Assembly: GCF_964656455.1 (NCBI RefSeq)
Contig: NC_135718.1
Span: 24,556,877 to 24,620,876 of the forward strand
Length of the DNA stretch: 64,000 bases
DNA from: Halichoerus grypus
Taxonomy: Eukaryota; Chordata; Mammalia; Carnivora; Phocidae
Direction of reading: 5' to 3'
Positions 11,700 through 23,319 of this stretch are shown here, one piece after another; the stretch's first letter is position 1, and every line of letters starts with the position of its first letter. The position numbers were made by a program, and so were the translations under genes. The notes beneath the pieces were generated by a model. That model did not search any database and was not told the DNA's origin. It worked only from the letters and a program-made list of their open reading frames with translations.

Positions 11700-13335
11700 T
11701 TCCACCTCTCTGAATGGAGGCTCCTAGCCCGCCATCTCTCTCCCTCCTTCACTCTGCCCTCGCTGGGACCTGTAATCACTCAACTCTCCCACTCGGCTCA
11801 GCCCATTAGCCTCCTCCTGGCTTTACGGTTCTGCTTCCCCCACCTCTACCCCAGAGTCAAATACTCCTGAGTGCCCTCCACAACACTGTCAGCCCTCCTC
11901 CCTGACATTCTGTTCCACCTGCCAGGCATGTTCCCAGGGCTACCTCTCTCCTGCTGACCATTTCTCAGCTCCCAGGCCACCCAGCACTGTTGGAGGGCAA
12001 TGCAGAAGGTACTGAGTGGGGCCATTACAAGTTCAAGTTAGGCACATTGATTTGTTCCCTCCCTCCTCTCACTCAATTTCATTTCTTGTGAACACCCAGA
12101 TATCATCTGCTCAGCAGCTTCTTCAGACCTCTCTCCTCTGGACCCCGGTTTCACCGTGGTCACACTCACTCTCAGCAGATGACCTGATCCAAACAGACAG
12201 AAAGCATCTTAAGAGACCCCAGTCTTCCTCACAGGACACCAGTGCTACAGAAGTTCTCTCTCCCTTCCTGTCCATACCAAGTGAAGAGCTGGAGGCCTTC
12301 ACCTTCTTTCCTGGTTTGTGCATGTGAATGACATAGGTGGACATCGACCCATGCACAGAAATCCACACGTTCTATAACCCTGCACACACGCAAACACACA
12401 TGCCTTCCCTGAATCTCCTCCTCTCCTTCTGTGCTTCCTCTGTGCTCATGCCTGACATTGACATGAACTTTACCCTGTCTCTAAAATGTTTACCAAGCAT
12501 TGGAAGAGCACATGTCACTCCATTCCACTTGGGGAGGAGGGCTGCAACAAAAAGGAACAGAAGTCTTGCCTACTTTATTTTATGTCTCTCAATACCTTGA
12601 ATCTTTTATAACAAAAACGTATTTAAATTATGTGTGTGTTTAGTGTTTTTCCTCCGGTCTCACAGAGCTACACATCTTACACCAGTAACCCAAGTCTACT
12701 GTCCCCTCTCACCATCTCTTCCCTTCGAGCCCCAGCAGTCAGGCTTCATGCCCAACAACCTCCCAGACCTGGACCCTCAAAGGGCACCAGTGAGTGACTT
12801 CCTTGTGGCCACATCCTCCCCTGAGTTCTACCTCTCTTGGCAGATGCCAAAAGTGATAACCTACTCCCTCCTTGAAATTCTCTCCTTCCTTGGCCTCTGT
12901 GAGACTGCCCTCCGAGTTCCATTGCAAAATTGGACACATTTCACTGAAAGACCCTGTGAACAGCCAAACAAGCTTCTTTTTCTTCTGAAGTTGAGGGAAG
13001 TGACAGGCACTGCAGAATGGGGAGCCTCTAAATGTGTGTATGTGTGTCTGTTTATGAAACATCATCCTCTAAAGAGCATACTACACACCTTCACACAGCC
13101 ACCCTCCCCACTGTCCTCACTCTGGGGAGAAGTCAAAGATGAGAAGGTCACTCTAAAGTTCCCATAACCCTCAGAGCTGCCAAAGGGACTTCCTGTCAGC
13201 CACCTTCTACTACAGCCCCACCACATGGGCCATGGGGCGGGGTCCTCCCTTCCTGAGCTGATTCGCTCAGCCTCTCTCCACTCCACCTCTCTCTCTTTCC
13301 TCTCTCTTGTGAGGAAAGGGCAAAAACCATGTCCT
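11700..13335. other. CT-rich intronic region, possibly very old L2
   Basis: Pyrimidine-rich plus strand with phrases such as ccctccttgaaattctctcc that recall L2, but too diverged to call. The open frames at 12016-12327, 12337-12600 and 12634-13167 (177 aa) show no domain and low-complexity Pro/Ser/Leu composition; I do not call them genes. Confidence 0.35.
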
Positions 13336-13350
13336 ACCTGACAGGATTTT

Positions 13351-13545
13351 TTTTTTTAAGATTTATTTACTTATTTGAGAGAGGGGGAGTGAGGGATGGG
13401 ACAGAGGGAGAGGGAAAGAATCTCCAGCAGACTCCCTGCTGAGTGTGGAGCTGGACTCGGGGCTCGATCCAATGGCCCTGAGATCATAACCTGAGCTGAA
13501 ATCAAGAGTCAGACGTTTAACCGACTGAGCCACCCAGGTGCCCCC
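13351..13545 (-). mobile_element. CAN-SINE, minus
   Basis: T run, AAGATTTATTTACTTATTTG tail, GA body, head ending gagccacccaggtgcccc. Short flanking match aggatttt (13343-13350 and 13551-13558) may be part of the TSD. Confidence 0.9.
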
Positions 13546-13549
13546 TAAA

Positions 13550-14335
13550 AAGGATTTTCAAAAACGAAGAGGGGTTCAGTGCATGGACAAAAAAACAACA
13601 GACATTCTCTGGGGAATTTTATTTTCAGAAATAGAAAAGAATATCTGTGTGTAGAGACAATTAGACAAACCTTTTGAGTGTATGTTAGAAATCAATGAGT
13701 GTAAGCATTAAATGAGGTGGTGCACGTGGGAGCACTGTGCAAAACGTAACTCACTAGACAAATGTTAGATGCTTCCACCATCATCCATCTCGGAGTTGTT
13801 GAAGACGAAATTAGACAATATACGTAAAATTGCTTTGTCAACTGGAAAAAGCATTTTAAAATTGTAATTATTATGTGATATTTTGCCTCAGGCTAGATTA
13901 AGAGTCAGACCATGGCAATATTGAAGAAAATAAAAATACCTGCTAATTTCTTTTAAATCCACATTCCTGGAGCTGTTTATAAACTGAGAATTCTAGTTAA
14001 TTTCCATTTTCTCACCTCTTTTCAGATGAATTGATTACAATAAACAACAGAGTTAAAGTTCCTGGTGACTGTTAACTAGACCACGGAATTTGGAGTTGAG
14101 GCCTGAAAGTCGTCTTTTGTGCCCTTTCCATTCCATTTTGTCCTGTGACTCTTTCAGTTTTCTTCATTTCAATCTCCTTGGACATCATAAGAGCATGGTT
14201 CTACTGCAGTAGCTTCTGGGCCTTTCACTCTATCTCAGCCTCTCTGATTCCCAATCCATCCTTCCTTCAGCTGCCCAACAACCCAACATCATTTTCATTA
14301 TTCCAATCAATTTCTTAAAATAACTAATATTACTA
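13550..14335. other. Intronic sequence, nothing recognised
   Basis: AT-rich, non-coding, no open frame above background and no repeat family recognised. Confidence 0.35.
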
Positions 14336-14337
14336 AG

Positions 14338-14560
14338 TGATAAGTCAGGAAATAAAAACAAACTGAATATTTATTGGAAAGGAAGAGGAAAACCATTGCT
14401 TATTAGAGAAGACGTGATTATATAACTAGAAACCCCAGAAAATTAGCTGAGAAGCTATGTAGTAGGATGGGCGGATACAAATAAGCATGCAAAAATCAAT
14501 AGCTTTCCAATATGGCGGCAGTAACCAACTGGAACACACAATGGGGGAAAGATTTCTTTC
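14338..14560 (+). mobile_element. L1 ORF2 fragment, plus
   Basis: 'ttggaaaggaagaggaaaac', 'gaagacgtgattatataact', 'gaaaccccagaaaattagct', 'atgcaaaaatcaatagcttt'. This is the reverse-transcriptase region of an old L1, with stops and indels. Confidence 0.55.
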
Positions 14561-14564
14561 GCCT

Positions 14565-15180
14565 TAACTGCCAATCCCTACCAGGATGAGTGAACCAGGA
14601 TTAAAGGGTTACTGAAGTCTTTAGTTTTTCTGTGATAGTAACTGTTTGTGACCTTCGTGTGACATGGGTGTTCTTCCCTGTTTTATTTTCATCTTCTGTT
14701 TAAGGTTCAAAAAGTCTCCTGGTCCAAGTTTCAGCCTGGGCAACCTTGGGGTGGTGGTGGGGCGGGGAGGGAAGGGGGGCAGCAGGAGTAAGAGAAGCGG
14801 TGTGGTGTACTACTCGGCCCCAAGGCAGTGGGTCACCGGCAGCACCCTGAGAGTCATCACTGACCAGGATGAAAACTGAAAACCACTTTTGACTCTTCTC
14901 CCTTGACCTTCACAGACGTTCAATGGTCAAGTCCTTTAAGATGGTCTTTTTAAAGATCTCACTGATTTATTCCTTTCTCCTCACCATCAATGCCTGTCTC
15001 TTACCAATATCCTCCGTAACTTGGGCCCAAATTACAACTGTCTCTTGGCTGCTCCTTCACGCCAGTCCCTGACCCCCATCCCTTTCAGTCTTTCCTCCTG
15101 GTCACGTGTACTGTGCCACTCCTCTGACTAGTTAATATCCTGAGGAACACAGGCCTGGAAGGTTAACCAAGTAGGGCTAG
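14565..15180. other. Intronic sequence with G-rich patch and possible L2
   Basis: A plus-strand G-rich patch lies at 14748-14785 (gggtggtggtggggcgggg and following). 14990-15130 ('tcctccgtaacttgggccca', 'tccttcacgccagtccctga') resembles L2 but weakly. Confidence 0.35.
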
Positions 15181-15184
15181 AATA

Positions 15185-15415
15185 CGGATTCACCTCTCAC
15201 CGGAGACTACGTGCGTTTGAGACCCAGTTCTGCCACGGGTTAGCTCTGTGACTTTGACCATATTACTTAATCATTCTGATCCTCAGTTTCCTCATTTTTA
15301 AAACTGGCCTAACATATAAAGAGTAAAAATTATTGTGAGAATTAAAAATAATATATAACATAAAGGATCCATCACAGGATTGGACACATCATAATACAAC
15401 AGGCATTTAAAACCT
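15185..15415 (+). mobile_element. MIR, plus
   Basis: 'agacccagttctgccacggg', 'ttagctctgtgactttgacc', 'ctcagtttcctcatttttaa', then the 'tgtgagaatt' region. Near complete core and 3' part of MIR. Confidence 0.75.
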
Positions 15416-15619
15416 ATAACCTCCGCCGTGGGAGCTGGAGTCCATTATCACAATTAGCCCATACTTGTCTCTGGGAGCAAGCTGAATGCCTATCTTTGGT
15501 CTCTAAGACCATGTAATTGGTCCCCACCTAACATATCCAAAGGTACTCTCTGACACCAAATAGCTAGCTGTATGTCCCTGTTACTCCGCCCCATTACTAC
15601 ATCCCAAACATAGTCACCC

Positions 15620-15750
15620 CACCTCGGAACTTTGACTCTTCATTTTCCCTCCACCTAAAACACCCCTTTCACTTGTTTCCAAATATGCCTTGTTCAAGAA
15701 AACTTTCCATTACAGGCCTTTCCTACACCGGTGCCATCACCGTCACGTGC
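15620..15750 (+). mobile_element. Possible L2 fragment
   Basis: 'tgttcaagaaaactttccat' and the preceding CT-rich text resemble the L2 region before its 3' UTR. Low confidence. Confidence 0.3.
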
Positions 15751-15769
15751 AGTTAGCTCTTACTAACCT

Positions 15770-15975
15770 GCATGACTAGCTCTGTCCAAGACAGTATGAA
15801 TGAGTTATCTCATTCGGTCCTCACAACCACCCTATGAACCCGGTGCTATTCCTCTGACCATTCTACAGCTGGGCCCTGAGAGCGTAAGTTGCTTGCTCAG
15901 GGTCGCAAAGTTGGACGTTGGTAAAACCAGGACTCAAAACTGGGTCTGAGCTCACAATTGCTACCCCGTTCTTCT
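15770..15975 (-). mobile_element. MIR, minus
   Basis: 'atgagttatctcattcggtc', 'ctcacaaccaccctatgaac', 'tcagggtcgcaaagttg'. Reversed MIR covering most of the element. Confidence 0.7.
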
Positions 15976-15979
15976 TCAA

Positions 15980-17950
15980 CACGTATTTTTAGGCAATGGT
16001 TGGGTAAGTAATTTTAACATGTCAAAGTCCAGCCAATCACATCTTCTTTGTCCGTAGGAAGCCAGTTCTTATTCATCTCCCCTACTGCTACCCTTTGGCA
16101 CTTACAGCTGTTTTAAACAACAAACACCATATCATATTCTCTCCTAGACAGCGTCTCTGCTGCATAATTGGACACTCACTATTGTCAGTATCCAGTATAA
16201 TGTAATGAGCATAATTGGGTATTGTTCACTAAGTGGAACCGTAAAGTGATAGTCTGGATTTTTTAGACACTGCTCATAGAGACCAGTCTCCTTTTTTCTC
16301 AGATACACATCAGAAATCTTCTGAAACAGAATATAAATTTCTTGCACATAAGGACCATGTCTTATATTTCTTTGTGTCTCACAAACTTCTGCAGACATTA
16401 GAAATACCCCAAAAACCTTTTGGTTCATTACTGATCTTCCAACCAGGCTCTCTTAATTGTGGGGATGGTGGATCCCTGGACACATGCAGGACAAAAAGGA
16501 TTTAAGAGGGAATGATTTTCTATTATCATCTCAGAACAGAGAGCACACCCGGTCCCTATACACACTGGGAAAAATATTTCCAGTTGTCAGAAGCCAAAAG
16601 CAAACTTAGTTTGATGGCATCAATATAACGCTTAATGTGCTACATATTTAGCATCTGTTCCAGAGGAGACTGTGTCAGGAACTCAGAAAAGGTCTCCTGG
16701 GCATATAGGCAGCTCTCAGTCTGTCTCCTACACATTAAATACACTCAGGCTAGGGAATATACATTTTTAAATGCATGAAACATGAGCCAGACGTGACACC
16801 CATCTATCAGAGCTGCTTTAAGGATAATAAAATCAGTGCTGCCATTATAAGGAGAGGACACTTGATGACCCACTGGAGATTTCTTCCAATCTAAACGATT
16901 CTATAAATTCCCCTAAAATCATAAAAAAGCAGATTAAGGATTCATGTAGGTGTTTGGACTATAAATACAAATTAATTTCTGCTCCAGCTGCAATTTTTCT
17001 CAGGCTTGTAAGAAGCACCTCTATCTCTGAGGTATTTCTGGGTGAAACACCAACAGAGTAGCTAAAGATAGACAGGACTCCCCCAGGTGGGCGCCTGTTT
17101 TCTTCTAATTTCACAAATAAATCTGCATCTTGAAATGAACTGAATTGAATCTTGCTGCTGTCCAAAAACATTTATCACTGAAAATCTGTTTTGTTTGGGG
17201 AATGAGATATAATTGTATACAGATTCAATAAGAATCTAAATGTTCCACTGAGAAATTCTTTATTGAAAATGTTTTGTTTGGACTCTAAGTAATCTATTTA
17301 TTTCCATTTTCAGTTACTAGTCACATTATTGCATTTGTTTTTACTAAAAAAAAAATTTCCTCCTTAAACACTCCTCTAATGAAAAGAATTGAATAGTTTC
17401 TGATACCAGTTCTCAATTGGTTTTGTGAAACTTCCAACTGACCCTTATAAAAGAAAGAAAATTAATTCTTTTTTTAATATCCCCATCACCTATTAGAGCT
17501 CAATAGAAATCAAAATCATAAATAACATTTTTTAGGGATTAATTTATCAACTAATACATTTTTAGCTCACATATTTGCTCTGATTCAATGTGAAGTCAGA
17601 CACCAAAATAGAAATGAACAAATGGATTGTGGATCATTTTTCCAAATGCATGGGGATAAATGCATATCCCTAAGGAAATATGCTCAGTTATGACATCACA
17701 GCTGTTTCTCCTATAAAAAGAACTATGTCCTGCAGCAAACTATAATTTCCCAAATAAAGGGAATAAAAGATTAAAGAAAAGAAAAGCATGTCAGCAATAA
17801 AATCCAAGGATAGCAACCAGATGCCAGGCACATTAAAATACCATATCTGACAAAGGATTGAAAAAAGAAATCTTGTACCACTTGAATGCTTAAATGCAAA
17901 GTATTTCCACTCAAATTCACGAAAGATAAGAAATTGGGGTATATTGTTGC
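15980..17950. other. Intronic sequence, nothing recognised
   Basis: About 2 kb without a repeat I can name. Minus-strand open frames at 16144-16428 (94 aa) and 17688-17972 (94 aa) do not resemble the missing CFAP58 C-terminus or any family I know, and lack convincing splice contexts. Confidence 0.35.
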
Positions 17951-17954
17951 AATA

Positions 17955-18417
17955 ATGGCTGCACGTACCCACGATCTGAGACAGTCGTCTCCCACATCTA
18001 ACTTGGCCACGTGACTTGCTTTGGCCAGTGGGGCATTAGCAAGTATGACACAAAATGGAGGCTCAAAGCCCGTGCTGGGGCTTGTCCTTTCTTGCTGCCC
18101 TTAGAAACCCTGAGACTGTCATCATGAGAATAAACCTGGGCTAGCCTAGTGGAGACGTGGTTCAGTTGCTGCCATCATCCCAGCCAGCTCCCAGCACCAA
18201 CTGCTGTACTTGTGAATGATGCCATGTAGACCAGCCAGCTCCCAGAAACCTGCCGCCTGCAGAAACATGAGTGGGTCCAGGCAAGCCCAACAGAAGAACT
18301 GGCTAGGTGAGCCCAGTCCAAATTGTCAGCCAGACTCATGGCCTAATAAATGAGCATTGTGTTAAGCTGCTAAGCTTTAGACTGGTTTGTTATACAGCAA
18401 GAGCTATCTGATAACAA
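17955..18417 (+). mobile_element. MLT1-like LTR, plus
   Basis: 'gtgacttgctttggccagtg', 'gggcattagcaagtatgaca', 'gagaataaacctgggctagc', 'cccagtccaaattgt', 'gttaagctgctaagctttag', 'gtttgttatacagcaagagc'. This is the conserved text of MaLR MLT1 LTRs, a non-coding solo LTR. Confidence 0.6.
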
Positions 18418-18629
18418 GGTCACCACAGAACGTATTCCAGAAGCACACCAACTGATGGCCTGCTCACCATAGAGGTAAAGTGAAAGGCTGCCCTAAGGAT
18501 AGATGGGTCTAGCAATTATTCCTGCAAGTGAGGTCACATATGAAATGCTGAGTTGTTATACTAAAGCTGCTTATAAGCCACTGTCGTGGAGACCCTTCCA
18601 AACTCCACATCCAAAGTGCAATACCAGGA

Positions 18630-18870
18630 CACTGGCAGCTAACATTTATTAAGCGCAAGCATTGGGCAATGGACTTGGTAAAGACAATCTCCTTTAATCT
18701 ATACAAAACCTCGTGTGAAAGGGATTATTATCATCTGTATTTTACAAATCAGACACGGAAGCTTAGGGAAGTGAAGTAACTTGCTTGGGGCCGCACAGTA
18801 TTAGGAGAGAGCTTGAGCTCACAACCCTGATTTGCTCAAGAGTCCGAGCTCTTAATCACTAGGCTTTTCT
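18630..18870 (-). mobile_element. MIR, minus
   Basis: 'taacatttattaagcgcaag', 'ttattatcatctgtatttta', 'cttagggaagtgaagtaact', 'gagctcttaatcactaggct'. Long reversed MIR. Confidence 0.75.
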
Positions 18871-20230
18871 ACATGATATTCCCCCCACCCCATCCCCCCT
18901 GAAAGGCCTCTCCAGTCCAGTGGGCTGAGAAATTGTCTGCACCAAGAGACTTATTCTCTCCTTCTTGAATCCCAGAGGGCCAGACAGAATAGACTCAATG
19001 AGGCTGACCCACCTAGTCAAAAATACAGAGGAGTTGGAATGGACAGTGGACATGGTGGGTCTTGCCCTGGCCCGCTGACCTCTGACACAGAGACTGGGAG
19101 AACAAGGGAGCTTCAGCACATGGGCAGGGGCTATGTAACACATGGTGGCCTGGCCTGCCAGCACTATGTGGCCCAGGCCTCTTGTGATTATGTGCTGATC
19201 AGACTAGCAATGCCTTTCTTCCCAGTCTTGGGGGCATGTGGGTGGGGAGGAGAAAGGAGTCATGGAAGGGCTAGAAAAACAGGTCGACAGTTGGGCAGAA
19301 GTTCCTTGTTTCTTGTGGGCAGAGAAAATGTTCCCTTGAGAAGAGGGAAGAGGTTCGATGTCTGTTGCACATTTAATATCTGTCTGTCCTTTGTTAATGA
19401 AACATCTGGAATCAGGCCTGCTATTTTTTGGATCCCTGACAATTTAAATGGCCTCAATCCTCTTAATACTGAGATGAAACCAAGAGTGAGGAGAAGGGTG
19501 TCCACCAACACAGCCCCTCTTGAAAACCACTTGTTTCAAAGCAAGTAACCTGAACAAAACCCTTCCTAAAGCAAATCAAAGATCTAGGGCACCAGTCAAC
19601 TGAATATCTCCTTGGGTTGGCTGAAATCACAAGTGTTTAAGGGACGCACGGCTGAACGTATAAACTGGTTTTTTAACCTCTGTCTGCCTAATGGAGCCTA
19701 CCAGAGCCAATCTCTTTTTAAGAAACTCCTATTGCTTGCGGGACTCTAACACCCTGGGAAGTTATTCCTGGCACACTGACAGAGAACTAGTGAGAAGGAA
19801 TAGAAGGCAGGTGATAATTGAGCACATTAAGTACACCTAGGCAAGTGTGAAGGGACACAGGTTGAGAACTGTATTCACCTCAAATGCAGCTGAACACAAT
19901 TTCAAGAAAAGCCCCAAACATCTGCATATGAAAAGGCTGCTCCCGCCAAGGAGACCAGCAGGTCCTGCACAATTGCCCTTCTCCCCCTCCCCCCCACCCT
20001 GAGGCTGGCAGACGATTTCTGAGGGTCCATAGACCTCTCTGGCCTTTAGCTCCTTCATCTGTTTTAAATGGGGCTGTTGCAAAGATGAAGAGATAAAGTC
20101 GGAGCTCCTTCATTTTAGACTTCTTAGATGTGAATAACTCCCCCCCCACACACCCCGGCCAAGCTCTTGAAAGCACCAGCATAGTCTTATTAATTTCTTC
20201 TGTGGCTAAGTTTTAACATGAAATAGAAAG
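18870..20230. other. Intronic sequence, nothing recognised
   Basis: The 169-aa plus frame at 19039-19548 and 100-aa minus frames at 18859-19164 and 19880-20182 overlap each other and have no recognisable domain. C-rich tracts at 19982-19998 and 20138-20158. Confidence 0.35.
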
Positions 20231-20234
20231 AGAC

Positions 20235-20475
20235 TAATAGATAATACTAATGTAGTGTTTGCTCTGGTCCAGGAACTACTCCAAATGTTTTACATATATT
20301 AATATAATCCCTCCAGCAACCCCATGAGATAGCCATGATTATCCCTACTTGACAAATGAGGAAACCAAGTTACCATGGACAGGTTAAGGAACCCACCCAG
20401 GGGTTCAGAGCTCATGGCAGAGCCAAGATTCAAACCATAGTCATCTAGCAATAGGATCCACACTCTCAACAAATA
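20235..20475 (-). mobile_element. MIR, minus
   Basis: 'agtgtttgctctggtccagg', 'ttaatataatccctccagca', 'ttgacaaatgaggaaaccaa', 'gccaagattcaaaccatagt'. Confidence 0.75.
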
Positions 20476-20479
20476 CGAA

Positions 20480-21585
20480 ATTGTCAGGAGCACTCACCAA
20501 TCGCTTCATAAAGGAAAGGAATGTACAAAAAATAAAAGAGAATGCCATTTCAAAAAATATGTAACATTTTACATCTCCAAAAAAGAAAGAACGTAGGGGG
20601 GATCAATGCAGTCCCCAAAATTAAAAAGTAAAATTAGCCTTATGCTACCCAGTCATTGTGCTCATTACATTACAAACCAATGAAACACTTATGTTTGGGA
20701 ACATACACATTCTCCCAGTGCCCAGATCAGCATTTGGGAACTGCTGAGATCCACGACGCACAGAAAGCACTTCCACAACGTGCCCAGCAGCCGTTCGTGG
20801 TTGCCGTGGTGCTAGAAGATCATACACAAGCTGCCCAGGAGCCCACCTCTTAGAGCGTTCACACTGAGCCCTTACACACACCAGACACAGACGGGCATAT
20901 AGAGCCCCACAGGCAGGCCACACGGGTGTCTGCCCATCTCTGTTTATGGCCGGCATCGGCACTCTGTTTTCTGAACCACCCGTCTCCAGCAGCCCCTCCC
21001 ATCCTCCCTGACACATGAGGAGCAGGTGCAGGGATGCAGACAACCCCCCAGGAAGTCCCAGGACGAGGGGACAGTGGAGAAGCAGGCCACAGGGAGCACG
21101 CTGGGGGAGAAGCCTCCTCAACCATCCCCGATAGTTTCAGTATTCTCTGGCGAGGACAGCAAGACTTTGCGGACGGTGTCTCCCCCTCTCCTCTCACTCT
21201 CCTTCCCCTTGATTTTGAAACAGAACAAAACCCTGCAGATGGGCTTCTAGCCAGCGGATTTCACTGTGCCTTTCTGTCCCTCGGTCTGTCTGGGGAGGGA
21301 GCATCTCCGACAACATCAACTCAGCTTTGCGGAGGATGAGCACTTAATTATCTGCCAACGGAGCAGGCGAGAATTATGTTTGGTGCGGGCTACACCACCA
21401 GCGACTGGGGACGCGATAGTAAAATTCTGCCTTCCGTATCTTAAAGCGGTTCTTTCGTAATTGAGCAATTCCTTTGGAACTGGGGAAGGGAGAAGTAGTT
21501 GTAGAAATGAAATGCTCAGTGGCTTTACTGGGAGGCGCCACAGAACAATGGTGAATGGTTCCGGTCTGGCTTCCGATGACGAAGG
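20480..21585. other. Intronic sequence, CpG-bearing, unrecognised
   Basis: No repeat identified. The minus frame at 20645-21121 (158 aa) is Leu/Pro/Arg-rich with overlapping frames on both strands, typical of GC-richer non-coding DNA. 21330-21560 keeps several CpG dinucleotides and a cttaattat motif; see findings. Confidence 0.35.
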
Positions 21586-21589
21586 TTTA

Positions 21590-21765
21590 GAGGTAGGGTC
21601 GGCGAGCCTTTTCTGCAAAAGGCCAGAGAGTAACTTTCGTGGACTCTGTGGGCCACACGGTCTGTGCCGTAACTACTCGGCTCTGCTGCTCTAGGGGAGC
21701 CAGAGATGACACATAAATGGATGAGTGTGGTATGTGCCAATAAAACTTGATTTGTGGATGCAGAA
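21590..21765 (+). mobile_element. hAT-Charlie-type non-autonomous element, plus
   Basis: 'gggtcggcgagccttttctg', 'caaaaggccagagagtaact', 'actctgtgggccacacggtc', 'gccaataaaacttgatttgt'. Diverged copy of a Charlie-group MER element whose consensus starts like caggggtcggcaaactttt. Confidence 0.6.
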
Positions 21766-21889
21766 ATTTGAGGTGCATTTCATCTCATTTTTACATGTCA
21801 TGAGATGGGGTCATTCTTTCCTTTTTTTTTCTAACCCCTTACATGCAGAAATACCATTCTTGGTGTGAGCCTTGCTGGGTCATCGCTTA

Positions 21890-22085
21890 CCAAACCCTGG
21901 TTTATAACTGCAGCTCTGGCATATCCTAGCCGTAAACTCTTGGGCAAGTTTTATTGTGAAGCCTCAGTTCCTGCCTCTGTAAAACAGAAACAATAACAGC
22001 ACCGGCTCATCTGGGCTTCCTGTGGCTACAGTGAAAGCAAAATGCCCTAGCGCAGGGCAGCTGGGCACATCCTCAGCGTGCTAGA
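21890..22085 (+). mobile_element. MIR, plus
   Basis: 'actcttgggcaagttttatt', 'gcctcagttcctgcctctgt', 'aaaacagaaacaataacagc'. Confidence 0.65.
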
Positions 22086-22624
22086 AACGTGAGCTGTGAC
22101 TGCCATTCCCCTCCACTCTTCAAAACTCTCTGCAGCTTCTGCCAAATCCATCCACACTACCATCAAACAGGATCAAGGTTTTTCATGTCTCTATCAACAA
22201 AGAAACATTCTAGACTTTTCATACTAACAACACTAGCCACTGAGAATTAATGGGGCCCTAAAACATGCCTCAAAGCCTGGATGCACTCATTTGTCAGTTT
22301 CCCTCCTAGGTCTCAGTGCCTGGAGCTCAAGAGCTGGGGACCAGAGTGTGAGGTTATCCTGCTCTACACCATTAATCATGATATTTTTTGAGCACTGGCC
22401 AATTCTCATGAGCACAGACATTCCCCTAAGGGCGTCATGCAGTTCTTTCCCGTCATCTTCAGGAAGCGAAAGATGCTGATAAGATGATGAGTTCCAAGTT
22501 TTGGAGAAGTGTTTCAGGTTTCAGAGAAGATCTGAAGAGTTGGAAGTCTAGGCAAAAAGCAAGACCACGCACCTAGTAACCAGGTGTCGCGGGGCTCCTT
22601 CCTGAACCATAGACAGCTCTTGCA

Positions 22625-22765
22625 AAGAACCAGTATACTGCACCCCTGGGGATCTTGTTTAAATGCAGATTCTGATTCATTAGGTCTGGCAAGGTCCTAA
22701 GAGTCTGCATTTCTAAAAAACTCTCCGATGATGCCAATGTCACTGGTCCTAGGACCAGGCTTAGA
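22625..22765 (+). mobile_element. MER5A-like hAT element, plus
   Basis: 'gcagattctgattcattagg', 'tctggcaaggtcctaagagt', 'ctgcatttctaaaaaactct', then 'gatgccaatgtcactggtcc'. Matches the MER5A consensus order. Confidence 0.65.
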
Positions 22766-22859
22766 GTAGTCAGGCTCTACATGCAGTGAAAAATGTGAAT
22801 TTTGCCCGTTAATGACCAAAGCGATCTACAAGGGATGAATCGATGGGCCATGGTTTTCC

Positions 22860-23315
22860 ACGGTGAAGAGCCTTTGGAGCTAGACTGCTGAAGTCCAACT
22901 CATAACTCCACCAGGTGCCAGGGTGTGTGGGCTTGGGGGCAAGTCTCTCAACCTTTCTGTGCCTCACGTTTCCCACCTGTAAAGGGGCAAGGTGACAGCT
23001 TTCATCTCAGGGGTGTGAGGATGATTAAATGAAATAATCCAGGGGTGCCTGGGTGGCTCAGTCAGTTAAGCATCTGCCTTCGGCTCAGGTCATGATCCCA
23101 GGGTCCTGGGATCCAGCCCCGCATCGGGCTCCCTGCTCGGCAGGAAGCCTGCTTCTCCCTCTCCCACTCCCCCTGCTTGTGTTCCCTCTCTCGCAGTGTC
23201 TCTCTCTGTCAAATAAATAAATAAAATCTTTAAAAAAATAAAAAATAAATGAAATAATCCATATATAAAGCATTTAGAAGAATGCCTAACACATTGTCAA
23301 TGTCCAATAAATGTA
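22860..23315 (+). mobile_element. MIR, plus, split by a CAN-SINE
   Basis: Left piece 22860-23041 has 'ctctcaacctttctgtgcct', 'cacgtttcccacctgtaaag' and 'gtgtgaggatgattaaatga'. The right piece from 23247 continues with 'taaagcatttagaagaatgc' and 'caatgtccaataaatgt'. The SINE lies between. Confidence 0.75.
23042..23246 (+). mobile_element. CAN-SINE, full-length, plus, inside MIR
   Basis: Head ggggtgcctgggtggctcag, 'gccccgcatcgggctccctg', tail AAATAAATAAATAAAATCTT. Perfect 15-bp TSD aaatgaaataatcca at 23027-23041 and 23247-23261. Confidence 0.97.
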
Positions 23316-23319
23316 AGAT

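Noticed and set aside
12634..13167. 177-aa plus-strand ORF
   Set aside because: Longest simple ORF on the left, but it has no recognisable domain, has overlapping antisense ORFs, and lies in CT-rich possibly L2-derived sequence.
16144..16428. 94-aa minus-strand ORF as a candidate CFAP58 exon
   Set aside because: Sequence (MNQKVFGVFL...) does not resemble the family, and no matching splice sites bound a homologous segment.
17955..18417. Endogenous retroviral coding sequence
   Set aside because: Only MaLR-type solo LTR remnants are recognisable here and at 51470 and 54680; no gag, pol or env frame is present.
19039..19548. 169-aa plus-strand ORF
   Set aside because: No homology or motif recognised; overlapping minus-strand ORFs of similar quality indicate chance openness.
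20645..21121. 158-aa minus-strand ORF, on the CFAP58 strand
   Set aside because: Checked as a possible missing CFAP58 C-terminal exon. It is Leu/Pro/Arg-rich and not a coiled coil, and does not match the expected C-terminus.
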